Counted from the stretch's first letter, positions 26,284 through 35,204 are shown. The stretch: 64,000 bases of DNA from Bradyrhizobium symbiodeficiens (GCF_002266465.3 NZ_CP029427.2:4280501-4344500); one strand, 5' to 3'. Notes: generated by a model not told the origin, from the letters alone. Numbers and translations are program-made.

Positions 26284-27054
26284 TCAGTTCCGCCGCGGCT
26301 GGATCGGAAAATCATAGGGCGCCCCGCCGGCCCCCGGCAGCGAAAAATGCCACCACTCCTTCGCATAGTTCACAAAGCCTTGCCTGGCCATCGCAGCCAC
26401 CAGCCGTCTGCGCCAAGCGCGTTGCTCCGGCGTGATCGACGGTGCCGCGGTATGGCCTTTCGTGTCGGTGCAGTCGTAGCCGGTGCCCATGTCGACGCTG
26501 CCCTCAGGCAGTCGCGCCTCAACCGCCGCCGTGCAGTCGGCATAGGTTTTCGACGGGTCGTATTTGCCGGAATTGTCGGCCCTGAGATCGACCAGCGTAA
26601 GGTCCAGCGCCGCGCCGGTGGAATGCTGCGAGCGGCTCGCGATATAGCCGAGGCGGAACAGCTCGGTCTTGGGAATTTTCGGATTGTAGCGCCGCTCGGC
26701 GGCGGTCTCATGACCGTTCTGCGACCACTTGACCATATCGAGCGAGGCCCGCGCCGGCCGGTAGCAGTCGAGCATCTTCAGCGAAAGATTTTGCGCCGTC
26801 AGCTCCTGCTGCACCGCCTTCAGCCGCAGCCCCACCTCCCGCTTCACCACGCATTCACCGGCATTGTAGCCGGCGAGCGGACGGCCGACGAAATTGTTCG
26901 CGGTGGCGTAGCGGATGTCCTGGATGATGCTGGGATCGATCTCGCGCAGGTACACGAATCCGCCGGGGAGCGATTGGGCGTGGGCGGCGCCAACAAATGC
27001 TGCAACCAAGAGCGCTGTCAGAGTTGTCTTCAATGGGAGCCTCCACATCGTCAT
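26284..27054 (-). CDS. Periplasmic D-alanyl-D-alanine dipeptidase (VanX/DdpX-like)
   Basis: A 256-residue exported zinc peptidase. Residues 1-26 form a signal peptide ending VGAAHAQ. Family residues are visible: R99 in CYRP, SQHSTGAALD with zinc ligands H144 and D151, and EWWH with catalytic E233 and zinc ligand H236. It should hydrolyse D-Ala-D-Ala released from peptidoglycan; chromosomal copies are usually for wall recycling, and no van regulatory genes are nearby. The ATG at 27054 lies at the edge of a palindromic repeat, which supplies the start codon; a second Met at 27048 is equally possible. No normal ribosome-binding site is seen. Confidence 0.87.
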   Translation of the reverse strand: MTMWRLPLKTTLTALLVAAFVGAAHAQSLPGGFVYLREIDPSIIQDIRYATANNFVGRPLAGYNAGECVVKREVGLRLKAVQQELTAQNLSLKMLDCYRPARASLDMVKWSQNGHETAAERRYNPKIPKTELFRLGYIASRSQHSTGAALDLTLVDLRADNSGKYDPSKTYADCTAAVEARLPEGSVDMGTGYDCTDTKGHTAAPSITPEQRAWRRRLVAAMARQGFVNYAKEWWHFSLPGAGGAPYDFPIQPRRN

Positions 27055-27179
27055 GGCCGGGCTTGTCCCGGCCATCCACGGCCTTATTTGCGTCAAATGC
27101 GATAGAAGAACGTGGATGCCCGGGACATAGGCAAGCGGAAGCGACGCCGTCCTTCGGACGGCTATGCCCGGGCATGACG
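27049..27179. repeat. Palindromic intergenic repeat upstream of the VanX-like gene
   Basis: A 131-base imperfect palindrome. The left end begins cgtcatggccgggcttgtcc and the right end finishes with a matching cccgggcatgacg; ccatccacg near 27073 pairs with cgtggatgc near 27112. The inner part has a secondary hairpin, gccgtccttcggacggc. Elements of this appearance are common dispersed repeats in Bradyrhizobium. It directly abuts the VanX-like gene start. Confidence 0.7.
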
Positions 27180-27272
27180 ATCGACGTCTTACCAGACTCC
27201 TCAGGGGATAACTCCCCGCCCCGGCATTGGCCCTTGCCCCCTCAGCCATCCGCGCCTATAGCTCTCGCTTTA

Positions 27273-28220
27273 ATGACATCGAAATCGACCTTCGTCCTCG
27301 GCCACCGGCATTTGCTGGGCATCGAGGGCCTTTCCGCGGCCGACATCAGCGGCCTCCTCGACCTGTCCGAAGAATATGTCGAGCTCAACCGCCAGGTTGA
27401 CAAGAAGCGCACCGTCCTGCGGGGACGGACGCAAATAAACCTCTTCTTCGAGGCCTCCACCCGGACCCAGTCCTCATTCGAGCTCGCGGGAAAGCGACTC
27501 GGCGCCGACGTCATGAACATGTCGGTCGCGTCCTCGTCCATCAAGAAGGGCGAGACGCTGATCGACACTGCGATGACGCTGAACGCGATGCACCCGGATA
27601 TCCTGGTGATGCGCCACCACGCCTCCGGCGCGGTGGAACTGCTGGCGCGCAAGGTTGACGGTTCCGTGATCAATGCCGGCGACGGCGCCCATGAGCATCC
27701 CACGCAAGCCCTGCTCGACGCGCTCACGATCCGCCGCAACAAGGGCCGGATCGAAGGCCTCGTGGTCGCGATCTGCGGCGACGTGCTGCATTCGCGTGTC
27801 GCCCGCTCCAACATCATTCTGCTCAATACGATGGGCGCCCGCGTCCGCGTGGTCGGCCCCACCACGCTGCTGCCGCCGGGCATCGAGCGGATGGGCGTCG
27901 AGGTGGCCCGCGACATGCGCGAGGGGCTGAACGGCGCCGACATCGTCATGATGCTGCGGCTGCAGCGCGAGCGCATGAACGGCTCCTTCGTGCCGTCGAC
28001 CTCGGAATATTTCCACTATTTCGGGCTCGACCAGAAGAAGCTCGCCTACGCCAAGCCCGACGCGCTCGTGATGCATCCCGGACCCATGAACCGCGGCGTC
28101 GAGATCGACTCGATCGTGGCCGATGGCGCCCAGTCCCTGATCCGCGAACAGGTGGAGATGGGCGTCGCCGTGCGCATGGCGGTGCTGGAAGCGCTCGCCC
28201 GTAACCTGCCGAACGCGTGA
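27273..28220 (+). CDS. pyrB: Aspartate carbamoyltransferase catalytic subunit
   Basis: A 315-residue PyrB. The carbamoyl phosphate loop FEASTRTQSSFE, the SSSIKKGETL loop, VMRHHASGA, INAGDGAHEHPTQALLD and VMHPGPMNRGVEID are all present. It makes carbamoyl aspartate in pyrimidine synthesis. There is no pyrI-like regulatory subunit nearby; instead the next gene, overlapping its stop as TGATG, encodes a dihydroorotase-like protein lacking its metal-binding motif, the arrangement of class A ATCases. I set the start at the ATG at 27273, which gives MTSKSTFVLGHRHLLGIEGL, the usual N-terminus. Confidence 0.96.
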   Translation: MTSKSTFVLGHRHLLGIEGLSAADISGLLDLSEEYVELNRQVDKKRTVLRGRTQINLFFEASTRTQSSFELAGKRLGADVMNMSVASSSIKKGETLIDTAMTLNAMHPDILVMRHHASGAVELLARKVDGSVINAGDGAHEHPTQALLDALTIRRNKGRIEGLVVAICGDVLHSRVARSNIILLNTMGARVRVVGPTTLLPPGIERMGVEVARDMREGLNGADIVMMLRLQRERMNGSFVPSTSEYFHYFGLDQKKLAYAKPDALVMHPGPMNRGVEIDSIVADGAQSLIREQVEMGVAVRMAVLEALARNLPNA

Positions 28221-29527
28221 TGCCGATGTTGACCGATCGCCGCCCCATCCTGCTCGCCAATGCCCGCGTCGTCGATCCCTCCAGGGATTTCGACGGTGTC
28301 GGCGACGTCCTGATCGCCGACGGCGCCATCCGCGAGACCCGCCGCGGCATCGGAGCTGCCGGCGTCCCCGAAGGCACCGACATCGTCAACTGCGCCGGCA
28401 AGATCGTCGCGCCCGGCCTGATCGACATGCGCGCCTTCGTCGGCGAACCCGGCTTCAGCCATCGCGAGACCTTTGCCACCGCAAGCCAGGCGGCCGCGAC
28501 AGGCGGCATCACCACCATCATCTGCCAGCCCGACACCTCCCCCGTGATCGACAATTCGGCGACCGTGGACTTCGTGATGCGCCGCGCCCGCGACACCGCG
28601 ATCGTCAACATCCAGCCGATGGCAGCCCTCACCAAGGGTATGCACGGCCACGAGATGACCGAGTTCGGTCTGCTCAAGGCCGCGGGTGCCATCGCCTTCA
28701 GCGACGGCGTCCGAAGCGTGACGAACGCGCTGGTGATGCGCCGTGCGCTGACCTACGCCCGCGATTTCGACGCGCTGATCGTGCACTTCACCGAGGACCC
28801 CGATCTCGTCGGCGAAGGCGTGATGAACGAGGGCGAGTTCGCATCGCGGCTCGGCCTGATGGGCATCCCGAATGCCGCCGAGGCTGTGATCCTCGAACGC
28901 GACATGCGCCTCGTCGCGCTCACTGGGGGCCGCTATCACGCGGCCTCGCTGACCTGCACGGACTCGCTGGAGGTCCTCCAACGTGCCCGCGACGCCGGTC
29001 TCGCCGTCAGCGCCTCGGTCTCGATCAACCATCTTGCGCTGAACGAGAACGACATCGGTCCCTATCGTTCCTTCCTGAAACTGTCACCGCCGCTGCGCAC
29101 CGAGGATGACCGCCGTGCGCTGGTTGCCGCAATCGCCTCCGGCCTCCTCGACGTCATCATGTCCGACCACAATCCGCAGGACGTCGAGGTCAAGCGCCTC
29201 CCCTTCGCCGAAGCCGCTCCCGGCGCCGTCGGTCTGGAAACCATGCTGCCCGCCGGCCTCCGCCTCGTGCACAATGGCGAGTTGGACCTGAAGACGCTGA
29301 TCCGCGCGATGTCGACCCGCCCGGCCGAGTTGCTCGGCCTTCCTGGCGGAACCCTGCGCGTGGGCAGCCCGGCCGACGTCATCGTGATCGATCCCGACGT
29401 GCCGTGGGTGGTCGATCCCGCCGAGCTCAAATCGCCCTGCAAGAATACCCCGTTCGACGAGGCCCGCTTTACAGGCCGCGTGGTGCGCACCATTGTCGGC
29501 GGTCGAACGGTGTTTGAGCATGTCTGA
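28220..29527 (+). CDS. pyrC: Dihydroorotase-like protein, probably non-catalytic (PyrC')
   Basis: A 435-residue amidohydrolase-fold protein in the PyrC class I family, with VAPGLIDMRAFVGEPGFSHRE, TGGITTIICQPDTSPVID and MSDHNPQDVEVKRLPF. In active enzymes the DxHxH motif near the N-terminus binds zinc. Here residues 69-73 read DMRAF, so both histidines are replaced (R71, F73). The protein is therefore probably inactive as a dihydroorotase and instead supports PyrB structurally, as PyrC' does in Pseudomonas. A separate active PyrC would be expected elsewhere in the genome. The ATG at 28220 overlaps the pyrB stop. Confidence 0.88.
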   Translation: MPMLTDRRPILLANARVVDPSRDFDGVGDVLIADGAIRETRRGIGAAGVPEGTDIVNCAGKIVAPGLIDMRAFVGEPGFSHRETFATASQAAATGGITTIICQPDTSPVIDNSATVDFVMRRARDTAIVNIQPMAALTKGMHGHEMTEFGLLKAAGAIAFSDGVRSVTNALVMRRALTYARDFDALIVHFTEDPDLVGEGVMNEGEFASRLGLMGIPNAAEAVILERDMRLVALTGGRYHAASLTCTDSLEVLQRARDAGLAVSASVSINHLALNENDIGPYRSFLKLSPPLRTEDDRRALVAAIASGLLDVIMSDHNPQDVEVKRLPFAEAAPGAVGLETMLPAGLRLVHNGELDLKTLIRAMSTRPAELLGLPGGTLRVGSPADVIVIDPDVPWVVDPAELKSPCKNTPFDEARFTGRVVRTIVGGRTVFEHV

Positions 29528-29574
29528 CGTGCGCAATCGTTCGGCTTGGAAGTCAGGACTTTGGAGACGCAGCC

Positions 29575-30189
29575 ATGTGGGGAGACGTAGCCTTGGGGCT
29601 TGAAGCATTTTTGCCGGTGGCCTTCGTCATCGGCTACCTCCTCGGCTCGATCCCGTTCGGACTGGTCCTGACCAGGCTCGCCGGCACCCAGGATATCCGT
29701 TCGATCGGCTCCGGCAGCATCGGCGCCACCAACGTGCTGCGCACGGGCAGCAAGGCTCTTGCCGCCGGCACGCTGTTGCTCGATGCGCTTAAGGGCACGG
29801 CGGCGGTGGTGATCGCCGGCTACATCGCAGGCCCCAATGCCGCCATGGTGGCCGGGCTCGGCGCCTTCCTCGGCCATCTCTTCCCGGTCTGGCTCAAATT
29901 CAAAGGCGGCAAGGGCGTGGCCGTCTATATCGGCATCCTGCTCGGCCTGTTCTGGCCCGGCATGGTGGTGTTCTGCCTGATCTGGCTGGCGACCGCCTTC
30001 ACCACCCGCTACTCCTCGCTCTCCGCGCTGGTGGCGGCGTTCGTCACGCCGATGTTCCTGTGGTGGTTCGGGCATCTCGCATTGGCCGCGCTGACGGCGT
30101 TGCTGACGCTGCTGACGTTCTACGCGCACCGCGAGAACATCAAGCGCTTGCAGACCGGCAAGGAGAGCCGGATCGGCGAGAAGGCGTAG
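29575..30189 (+). CDS. plsY: Acyl-phosphate:glycerol-3-phosphate acyltransferase
   Basis: A 204-residue membrane enzyme with about five hydrophobic segments and the three PlsY signatures: GYLLGSIPFGLVL, SGSIGATNVLRTGSKALA, and GHLFPVWLKFKGGKGVA. It transfers an acyl group from acyl phosphate to glycerol 3-phosphate, the first step of membrane phospholipid synthesis. The C-terminus is basic (HRENIKRLQTGKESRIG), as usual. It follows pyrC by 47 bases, a conserved order in Rhizobiales. Confidence 0.95.
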   Translation: MWGDVALGLEAFLPVAFVIGYLLGSIPFGLVLTRLAGTQDIRSIGSGSIGATNVLRTGSKALAAGTLLLDALKGTAAVVIAGYIAGPNAAMVAGLGAFLGHLFPVWLKFKGGKGVAVYIGILLGLFWPGMVVFCLIWLATAFTTRYSSLSALVAAFVTPMFLWWFGHLALAALTALLTLLTFYAHRENIKRLQTGKESRIGEKA

Positions 30190-30371
30190 TCGCGTCCCGA
30201 ACCGCGGCGGCAAAGCCTCTGAAGCCGGGGCATCTACGGATACCGAGGCTCCTCTGCGCATTATATGTCAAATCCTGTTCGCAACTGCCGACCTTCTCGC
30301 GGCCGGGAGTAGCGAACAGGCTCCATGCCTGTCATCCTGACAGTGGAAATGACGTTACGCGGTTGCTCGGA

Positions 30372-31538
30372 ATGAGCGAAAAGATCGACGGCATCCATGA
30401 CGAAGCTGGCTTGCAGGGCACTGCAGCGAGCCGGCTGCTGTCGACGACCTGCATCTGGTCCGATGCCGCCGCACCGCCTCCAGCGCCCACAGCCGTTTCG
30501 CCGCCCGCGCCCGCCGCACCTGCGCCGGTCGAGGCCGTCACGGCGGCTGCTCCGGTTGAGCAGGCTCGTTTCACCCCATGGCCGCCGCGAAAGCTCTCGC
30601 TGGCGCTGCAGGGTGGCGGCACCTTTGCCGCCTTCACCTGGGGCGTGCTGGAACGGCTGCTGGAAGAGCCGATCGAGATCGACACCGTCAGCGGCGCCAG
30701 CGCCGGCGCCATCAATGCGCTCCTGCTCGCCTCCGGCCTCGCGGAGGGCGGCCGCGAAGCTGCGCGGGCACGGCTGAGCCGATTCTGGCTCCGCCTGATG
30801 CACGAGGCCTCGTTCCGCTCGCTGATGCTGGTCGGTGGCTTCTCGCCGGCGGGAAGCTCGGTCGCGTTCGGCCCGACCTTGCGCTCCGGCCGGTTCGATC
30901 CGATCGATCTCGATCCGCTGCGGCTGGCGCTGTCGCGCGATATCGATTTCGCCGCCCTGCTCAATCCGGACTGCCCGAAGCTCTTGATCGCGGCGACACG
31001 GATCCGCGACGGCCAGCAGCAGATCTTCCGCAACGAGGCCATCACCGCCGACGTCGCGCTGGCCTCGACCTGTCCACCCTTGGTTCACTGCGCCGTCGAG
31101 ATCGAGGGCGAAGCCTATTGGGACGGCGGCTTCGGCGGCAATCCGCCGTTGCTGCGGCTGGCGCAGGAGACCTCGACGGCCGACGTCCTGCTCGTTCAGG
31201 TCACACCGGCGCGCGACAGCTACGTGCCGATCACGCTCGCCGCGACCGACCGCAGGCTCGACCAGATCGCAGCTAACGCCGCGCTCAATGCCGAGATCGC
31301 CGCGATCGAATGGGCGCAGGCGCATGCCGCGCCCTCGCTGCGCCTCACCAGGATCGCAGCGGAAGATTCCGTTGACGGCCTGGCGCAACGCTCATCGACC
31401 GATCTCGGCCGCGGCTTCATTCGGCTCCTGCACCGGAGCGGTCGCGCAGCCGCCGAGCGCTGGCTCGGGCAAGATGCAAAGGCCGGCGCAACGTTCGCCG
31501 CGCCCGCCGCTGTCGCCTTCGAACCCGCGCTAGCCTGA
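30372..31538 (+). CDS. Patatin-like phospholipase
   Basis: A 388-residue protein. Residues 1-70 are a low-complexity Ala/Pro-rich leader. The patatin domain follows: oxyanion loop LSLALQGGGTFAAFTWGVLE (about 75-94), nucleophile motif SGASAG (S110) and catalytic Asp in YWDGGFGGNPPL (D252), forming the Ser-Asp dyad. Such proteins hydrolyse lipid acyl esters. The WGVLERLLEE form with a long tail resembles bacterial patatins linked to polyhydroxybutyrate metabolism, though that link is inferred. No signal peptide. The start is uncertain because the ribosome-binding site is weak. Confidence 0.85.
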   Translation: MSEKIDGIHDEAGLQGTAASRLLSTTCIWSDAAAPPPAPTAVSPPAPAAPAPVEAVTAAAPVEQARFTPWPPRKLSLALQGGGTFAAFTWGVLERLLEEPIEIDTVSGASAGAINALLLASGLAEGGREAARARLSRFWLRLMHEASFRSLMLVGGFSPAGSSVAFGPTLRSGRFDPIDLDPLRLALSRDIDFAALLNPDCPKLLIAATRIRDGQQQIFRNEAITADVALASTCPPLVHCAVEIEGEAYWDGGFGGNPPLLRLAQETSTADVLLVQVTPARDSYVPITLAATDRRLDQIAANAALNAEIAAIEWAQAHAAPSLRLTRIAAEDSVDGLAQRSSTDLGRGFIRLLHRSGRAAAERWLGQDAKAGATFAAPAAVAFEPALA

Positions 31539-32774
31539 ATTCGCCAGCGCGTCCTCCAGGAACCACGCCGTCGCGAGTGCGACGGGATCGTTGCCGAAGC
31601 GCGCGATCACCTGCACGCCGACAGGCAGGCCACCCACCTTCAGCGCCGGCACGTTGACGCAAGGATTGCCCATCAGCGTCCAGAGCCGGTTGTAGCGGGG
31701 ATCGCCTGTGCTCGCGAGCTCCTTGGCCGGCGGCGTGCCTGGCGCGGAATAGGTCAGGAGCACGTCGACGCCCTCGAATACTTCGCTGAGCTCGCGGCGG
31801 CCGCGGCGGCTGATCCGGCGCGCCTCGTCGTATTCCTTCGGCGTCAGATGAGCGGTGGCATCGAGGCTTGCCCGCAGCATCGGCGCGATCTCGTCGTGAC
31901 GCTCCGAAAATTCCCAGGCCAGCGCGCGATGCGCCTCGAAATCCTGGACGATGGGATGGATGCGCCAGGCCTCCTGCACCGCCTCGGGCAGATCGATGAC
32001 CTGCACGCGGGCACCGGCGCGCTCCGCCGCCTTGATCGCGGCCTGCAAGCCCTCTTCGGCGGCCGGCTCGACGGCGCCGGCAAACTCCTGCCTGACCACG
32101 CCGATGCGCGGCGATTTCGCCGGAACGATGCCGGCAAACTCGGTGCGCCCCGTCATCGCCAACAGTCCGCGCGCAAGATCTTCCGCGCGCGATCCGAACA
32201 GGCCGACGGTGTCGAGCGCCCACGAATAGCACTTCACGCCGACCGTCGGCAGCATCCGGAACGACGGCTTGATCGCGGCGGTCCCGCAATAGGCCGCCGG
32301 CCGGATCACCGAGCCGCCGGTCTGGGTGCCCAGCGCCAGCGGAATCATGCCGGCACCGACCGCTGCCGCCGAGCCCGAGGACGAGCCGCCCGGCGTATGC
32401 CCGAGATTGTGCGGATTGAGCGTCGGCGTCGGATCGCGCGAGGCAAACGCGGTGGTCGTGGTCTTGCCGATGATGGTGGCGCCTGCCCGCTTCAGCATCA
32501 TGACGACCGGCGCATCGGCGCGCGGCTGCCAGCCGCGATAGATCTCCGAGCCCATCTCGGTCGGCATATTAGCGGTGTCGATGATGTCCTTGATGCCGAC
32601 CGCGATGCCGCGCAACGGGCCGGAGGCTTGCGCCTTCGCGGCCTTGTCGTGACGGACGAAGGCGTGGACGTCCTTCTCGCGCGCCTCGATCGCCGCATGC
32701 GACTGGGCGATGGCGGCTTCAGGCGAAAGCTCGCCGGCTTCGATGCGGCGCTGGAGGTCGGCGAGTGAGATCAT
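31530..32774 (-). CDS. Amidase-signature family amidase
   Basis: A 414-residue amidase with the Ser-cisSer-Lys triad: K62 in GIKDII, cis-Ser S131 in PGGSSSGSAAAV, and nucleophile S155 in QTGGSVIRPA. It lacks features special to GatA and is shorter, so it is a general amidase or hydrolase of unknown substrate, not part of a second GatCAB. An aaggata ribosome-binding sequence precedes the ATG at 32774. Its 3' end overlaps the convergent patatin gene by 9 bases. It separates plsY from dprA, which are commonly neighbours. Confidence 0.88.
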   Translation of the reverse strand: MISLADLQRRIEAGELSPEAAIAQSHAAIEAREKDVHAFVRHDKAAKAQASGPLRGIAVGIKDIIDTANMPTEMGSEIYRGWQPRADAPVVMMLKRAGATIIGKTTTTAFASRDPTPTLNPHNLGHTPGGSSSGSAAAVGAGMIPLALGTQTGGSVIRPAAYCGTAAIKPSFRMLPTVGVKCYSWALDTVGLFGSRAEDLARGLLAMTGRTEFAGIVPAKSPRIGVVRQEFAGAVEPAAEEGLQAAIKAAERAGARVQVIDLPEAVQEAWRIHPIVQDFEAHRALAWEFSERHDEIAPMLRASLDATAHLTPKEYDEARRISRRGRRELSEVFEGVDVLLTYSAPGTPPAKELASTGDPRYNRLWTLMGNPCVNVPALKVGGLPVGVQVIARFGNDPVALATAWFLEDALANSG

Positions 32775-32889
32775 GGCAATATCCTTCTTATTGGCATCGC
32801 TTTTAGCATCGGAGCGGGGCCACGCAAGCGCACGCCACTGTTGCGCAACGCCCTCTGGTTGTTCCATGCTGTCCCTGCAAGGAGCCGCC

Positions 32890-34008
32890 GTGGACGCCAT
32901 CAATCCGAGCATAGAGCTGACCGAAGCTGAGCGGATCGACCGCCTGCGGCTGATCCGCTCCGACAATGTGGGCCCGCGCACCTTTCGCTCGCTGGTCGAT
33001 CATTTCGGCAGCTCGCGGGCGGCGCTGGAGCGGCTGCCTGATCTGGCGCGCCGCGGCGGCGCGCAGCGGTCGGGGCGCATCTGCAGTGCGGACGAGGCCA
33101 AGGCCGAGCTCGCCGCGAGCCGCAAATTCGGCATTGCCTGGCGTGCGCCCGGCGAGGACGGCTATCCGGCGCGGCTGGCGATGATCGACGATGCGCCACC
33201 GCTGCTCGCGGTGCGCGGCGATACGAAGACCTTGATGCGGCCGATGATTGCCATCGTCGGCTCGCGCAACGCCTCCGGCGCCGGGCTGAAATTCGCAGGC
33301 CTGCTGGCGCGCGAGCTCGGCGAAGCCGGTTTTATCGTCATCTCCGGGCTCGCGCGCGGCGTCGATCAGGCCGCGCATCGCGCCAGCGTCGCAAGCGGCA
33401 CCGTCGCGGTGCTGGCCGGCGGCCACGACTGCATCTATCCGCCCGAGCATGGCGACCTCCTCATGGCGATCCTCGACAACGCGGGCGCTGCGATCTCCGA
33501 GATGCCGCTCGGCCACGAGCCGCACGCCCGCGACTTCCCCCGCCGCAACCGGCTGATCTCGGGCGCCTCGCTCGGCGTCGTCGTGGTGGAAGCCGCGCAC
33601 CGCTCCGGCTCGCTGATCACCGCGCGCATGGCGGCCGAACAGGGCCGCGAGGTGTTCGCGGTGCCGGGCTCGCCGCTCGATCCGCGCGCCGCCGGCGCCA
33701 ATGATCTGATCAAGCAGGGCGCGACCCTCGTCACGGAAGCTGCCGATATCGTCAACGCGATCGCGCCGATCATGGAACGGCCGCTGATGCACCCGATGAG
33801 CGAGCCCGACAGCGAGCCGTTCGAGACCGATCCGCAAGGCCACGACCGCGTCCAGATCACCGGCCTGCTCGGCCCCACGCCCATCTCGATCGACGATCTG
33901 GTGCGGATGTCCGGCGCCTCGCCCGCGATCGTGCGCACCGTGCTGCTGGAGCTCGAGCTTGCCGGCAAGCTGGAGCGTCACGGCGGCGGGCTGGTGTCTC
34001 TGCTTTAG
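32890..34008 (+). CDS. dprA: DNA-processing protein DprA
   Basis: A 372-residue DprA/Smf protein. An N-terminal helical SAM-like region (about 10-75) is followed by the Rossmann fold: IAIVGSRNASGAGLKFAG, VISGLARGVDQAAHRASV, VLAGGHDCIYPPEH, FPRRNRLISGAS and VFAVPGSPLDPRAAGAND. A C-terminal winged-helix segment (about 310-372) completes it. DprA loads RecA on incoming single-stranded DNA during transformation. The GTG at 32890 is chosen because aaggag lies 5 bases upstream; an ATG at 32866 is also in frame but would put that site inside the gene. Confidence 0.94.
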   Translation: MDAINPSIELTEAERIDRLRLIRSDNVGPRTFRSLVDHFGSSRAALERLPDLARRGGAQRSGRICSADEAKAELAASRKFGIAWRAPGEDGYPARLAMIDDAPPLLAVRGDTKTLMRPMIAIVGSRNASGAGLKFAGLLARELGEAGFIVISGLARGVDQAAHRASVASGTVAVLAGGHDCIYPPEHGDLLMAILDNAGAAISEMPLGHEPHARDFPRRNRLISGASLGVVVVEAAHRSGSLITARMAAEQGREVFAVPGSPLDPRAAGANDLIKQGATLVTEAADIVNAIAPIMERPLMHPMSEPDSEPFETDPQGHDRVQITGLLGPTPISIDDLVRMSGASPAIVRTVLLELELAGKLERHGGGLVSLL

Positions 34009-34415
34009 CTGTCGTTGCGCTGATCGAACTTCGTGCGGGCCGCCTCGATCTGCATCAGATGGTCGATCGCCCACTGCCCGAGCTCTTTCACCGGCTGTTG
34101 CAGCCCGCGACCGAGATCGGTCAGCTCGTAATCGACGCGTGGCGGAATGGTCGGAAAGATCGTGCGCGTGACCAGGCCGTCGCGCTCCAGCCCGCGCAGC
34201 GTCAAGGTCAGCATCCGCTGCGAGATGCCGTTGATCATGCGCTTGAGCTCGTTGAAGCGTTTCGGCCCATCGCTGAGCATCATGATGACGAACACGCTCC
34301 ATTTGTCGCCGACGCGCGACAGGACCGAAGCCACGCCGCGGCAGTCGGCGTGGTCCGGATCCGGCAGCCGCGGTGCAGGCAAACCGGTGTTCTCAGGTTT
34401 CAAGGATGTGCCCAT
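34005..34415 (-). CDS. HxlR-family transcriptional regulator (next to azoR)
   Basis: A 136-residue winged-helix regulator of the HxlR family. C24 in HADCRGVASVLSRVGDKW is the conserved N-terminal cysteine often used for redox or electrophile sensing. LSDGPKRFNELKRMINGISQRMLTLTLRGLERDGLV is the DNA-binding part. It is divergent from an FMN azoreductase gene, the same arrangement as the YodB-AzoR pair in Bacillus, so it is likely a repressor of that gene. The 3' end overlaps dprA by 4 bases. Confidence 0.9.
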   Translation of the reverse strand: MGTSLKPENTGLPAPRLPDPDHADCRGVASVLSRVGDKWSVFVIMMLSDGPKRFNELKRMINGISQRMLTLTLRGLERDGLVTRTIFPTIPPRVDYELTDLGRGLQQPVKELGQWAIDHLMQIEAARTKFDQRNDS

Positions 34416-34466
34416 GGCTCAAAAAAGTGCGTTCTTGCGGGGATTTCGGCAGTCACTCATGTAGCT

Positions 34467-34487
34467 CTGGTTACAAACTTATACCAG
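34467..34487. promoter_or_regulatory. Candidate HxlR operator between regulator and azoR
   Basis: An interrupted palindrome in which ctggt and accag flank a centre reading tacaaacttat. It lies 12 bases before the azoR start in the divergent promoter region. It resembles HxlR/YodB-type operators in layout. A regulatory role is inferred from position and symmetry. Confidence 0.45.
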
Positions 34488-34498
34488 GGTGATCCCAA

Positions 34499-35107
34499 AT
34501 GAAACTGCTCCATATCGACTCCAGCGTGCTCGGCCCCCATTCCGTCTCCAGACAGGTGTCCGCAGCCATCGTCGACCGGCTCCGGCAGGCGACGCCTTCG
34601 CTGGAGATCGTCTACCACGACCTGACCCTGACCCCGCTGGCCCACCTCTCCGGCTCGCACCTCGCGGTTGCGCAAGGCGCTCCTGCCCCCGCAGAACTCG
34701 GACCCGACCTTGCCGCAAGTGCGGCCGCGCTGGACGAATTTCTGGCCGCCGACATCATCGTGATCGGCGCGCCCATGTACAATTTCACGATCCCGAGCCA
34801 GCTCAAGGCCTGGATCGATCGCATCCTGGTGGCGGGCAAGACGTTCAGCTACGGGGCGAATGGGCCGCAGGGCCTTGCCGGCGCCAAGCGTGTGATCGTG
34901 GCAATCTCGCGCGGGGGCCATTACGGCGCGGACATGCCGACCGCCGCTGGCGAGCATCTTGAAACCTACCTGCGCTGGGTGTTCGGCTTCATCGGCATCA
35001 CCAATCCCGAATTCATCTTCGCAGACGGCATCCAGCTCGGCCCGGAGCACCGCGAAAAGGCGATTGCCGGCGCGCTGCAATCGGCAACGACCCTGCGCGC
35101 GGCCTGA
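34499..35107 (+). CDS. azoR: FMN-dependent NADH-azoreductase
   Basis: A 202-residue flavodoxin-like quinone reductase of the AzoR family. It begins MKLLHIDSSVLGPHSVSRQV, with the FMN phosphate-binding Ser-rich loop, and contains ADIIVIGAPMYNFTIPSQLKAWIDRI and VIVAISRGGHYG. It reduces quinones and azo compounds by two electrons and protects against electrophile stress. The divergent HxlR gene and a palindrome between them suggest induction by quinone-like compounds. A GC-rich hairpin follows the gene. Confidence 0.92.
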   Translation: MKLLHIDSSVLGPHSVSRQVSAAIVDRLRQATPSLEIVYHDLTLTPLAHLSGSHLAVAQGAPAPAELGPDLAASAAALDEFLAADIIVIGAPMYNFTIPSQLKAWIDRILVAGKTFSYGANGPQGLAGAKRVIVAISRGGHYGADMPTAAGEHLETYLRWVFGFIGITNPEFIFADGIQLGPEHREKAIAGALQSATTLRAA

Positions 35108-35148
35108 GGCTTCGGCAAGATCGGCCGCCGCCCGCAAGACGCGGGAAC

Positions 35149-35182
35149 CGGCCGGCGCAACCCGCGAGGATCGCGCCGGCCG
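35149..35182. terminator. Hairpin between azoR and convergent SDR gene
   Basis: A 10-bp GC-rich stem (cggccggcgc and gcgccggccg, loop of 14 bases) lies between the ends of two convergent genes, 41 bases after azoR. It is followed on the plus strand by a moderately T-rich stretch. Probably a terminator for azoR. Confidence 0.55.
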
Positions 35183-35204
35183 ATTCAATCTTCACTTCAC
35201 GCGA

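Noticed and set aside
26284..27054. Vancomycin-resistance determinant
   Set aside because: The protein is VanX-like, but there are no vanH, vanA or vanRS genes nearby and it carries an export signal. It fits peptidoglycan recycling better.
31530..32774. Second gatA
   Set aside because: It shares the amidase catalytic triad but is 77 residues shorter, lacks GatA-specific segments and has no gatB or gatC neighbour.
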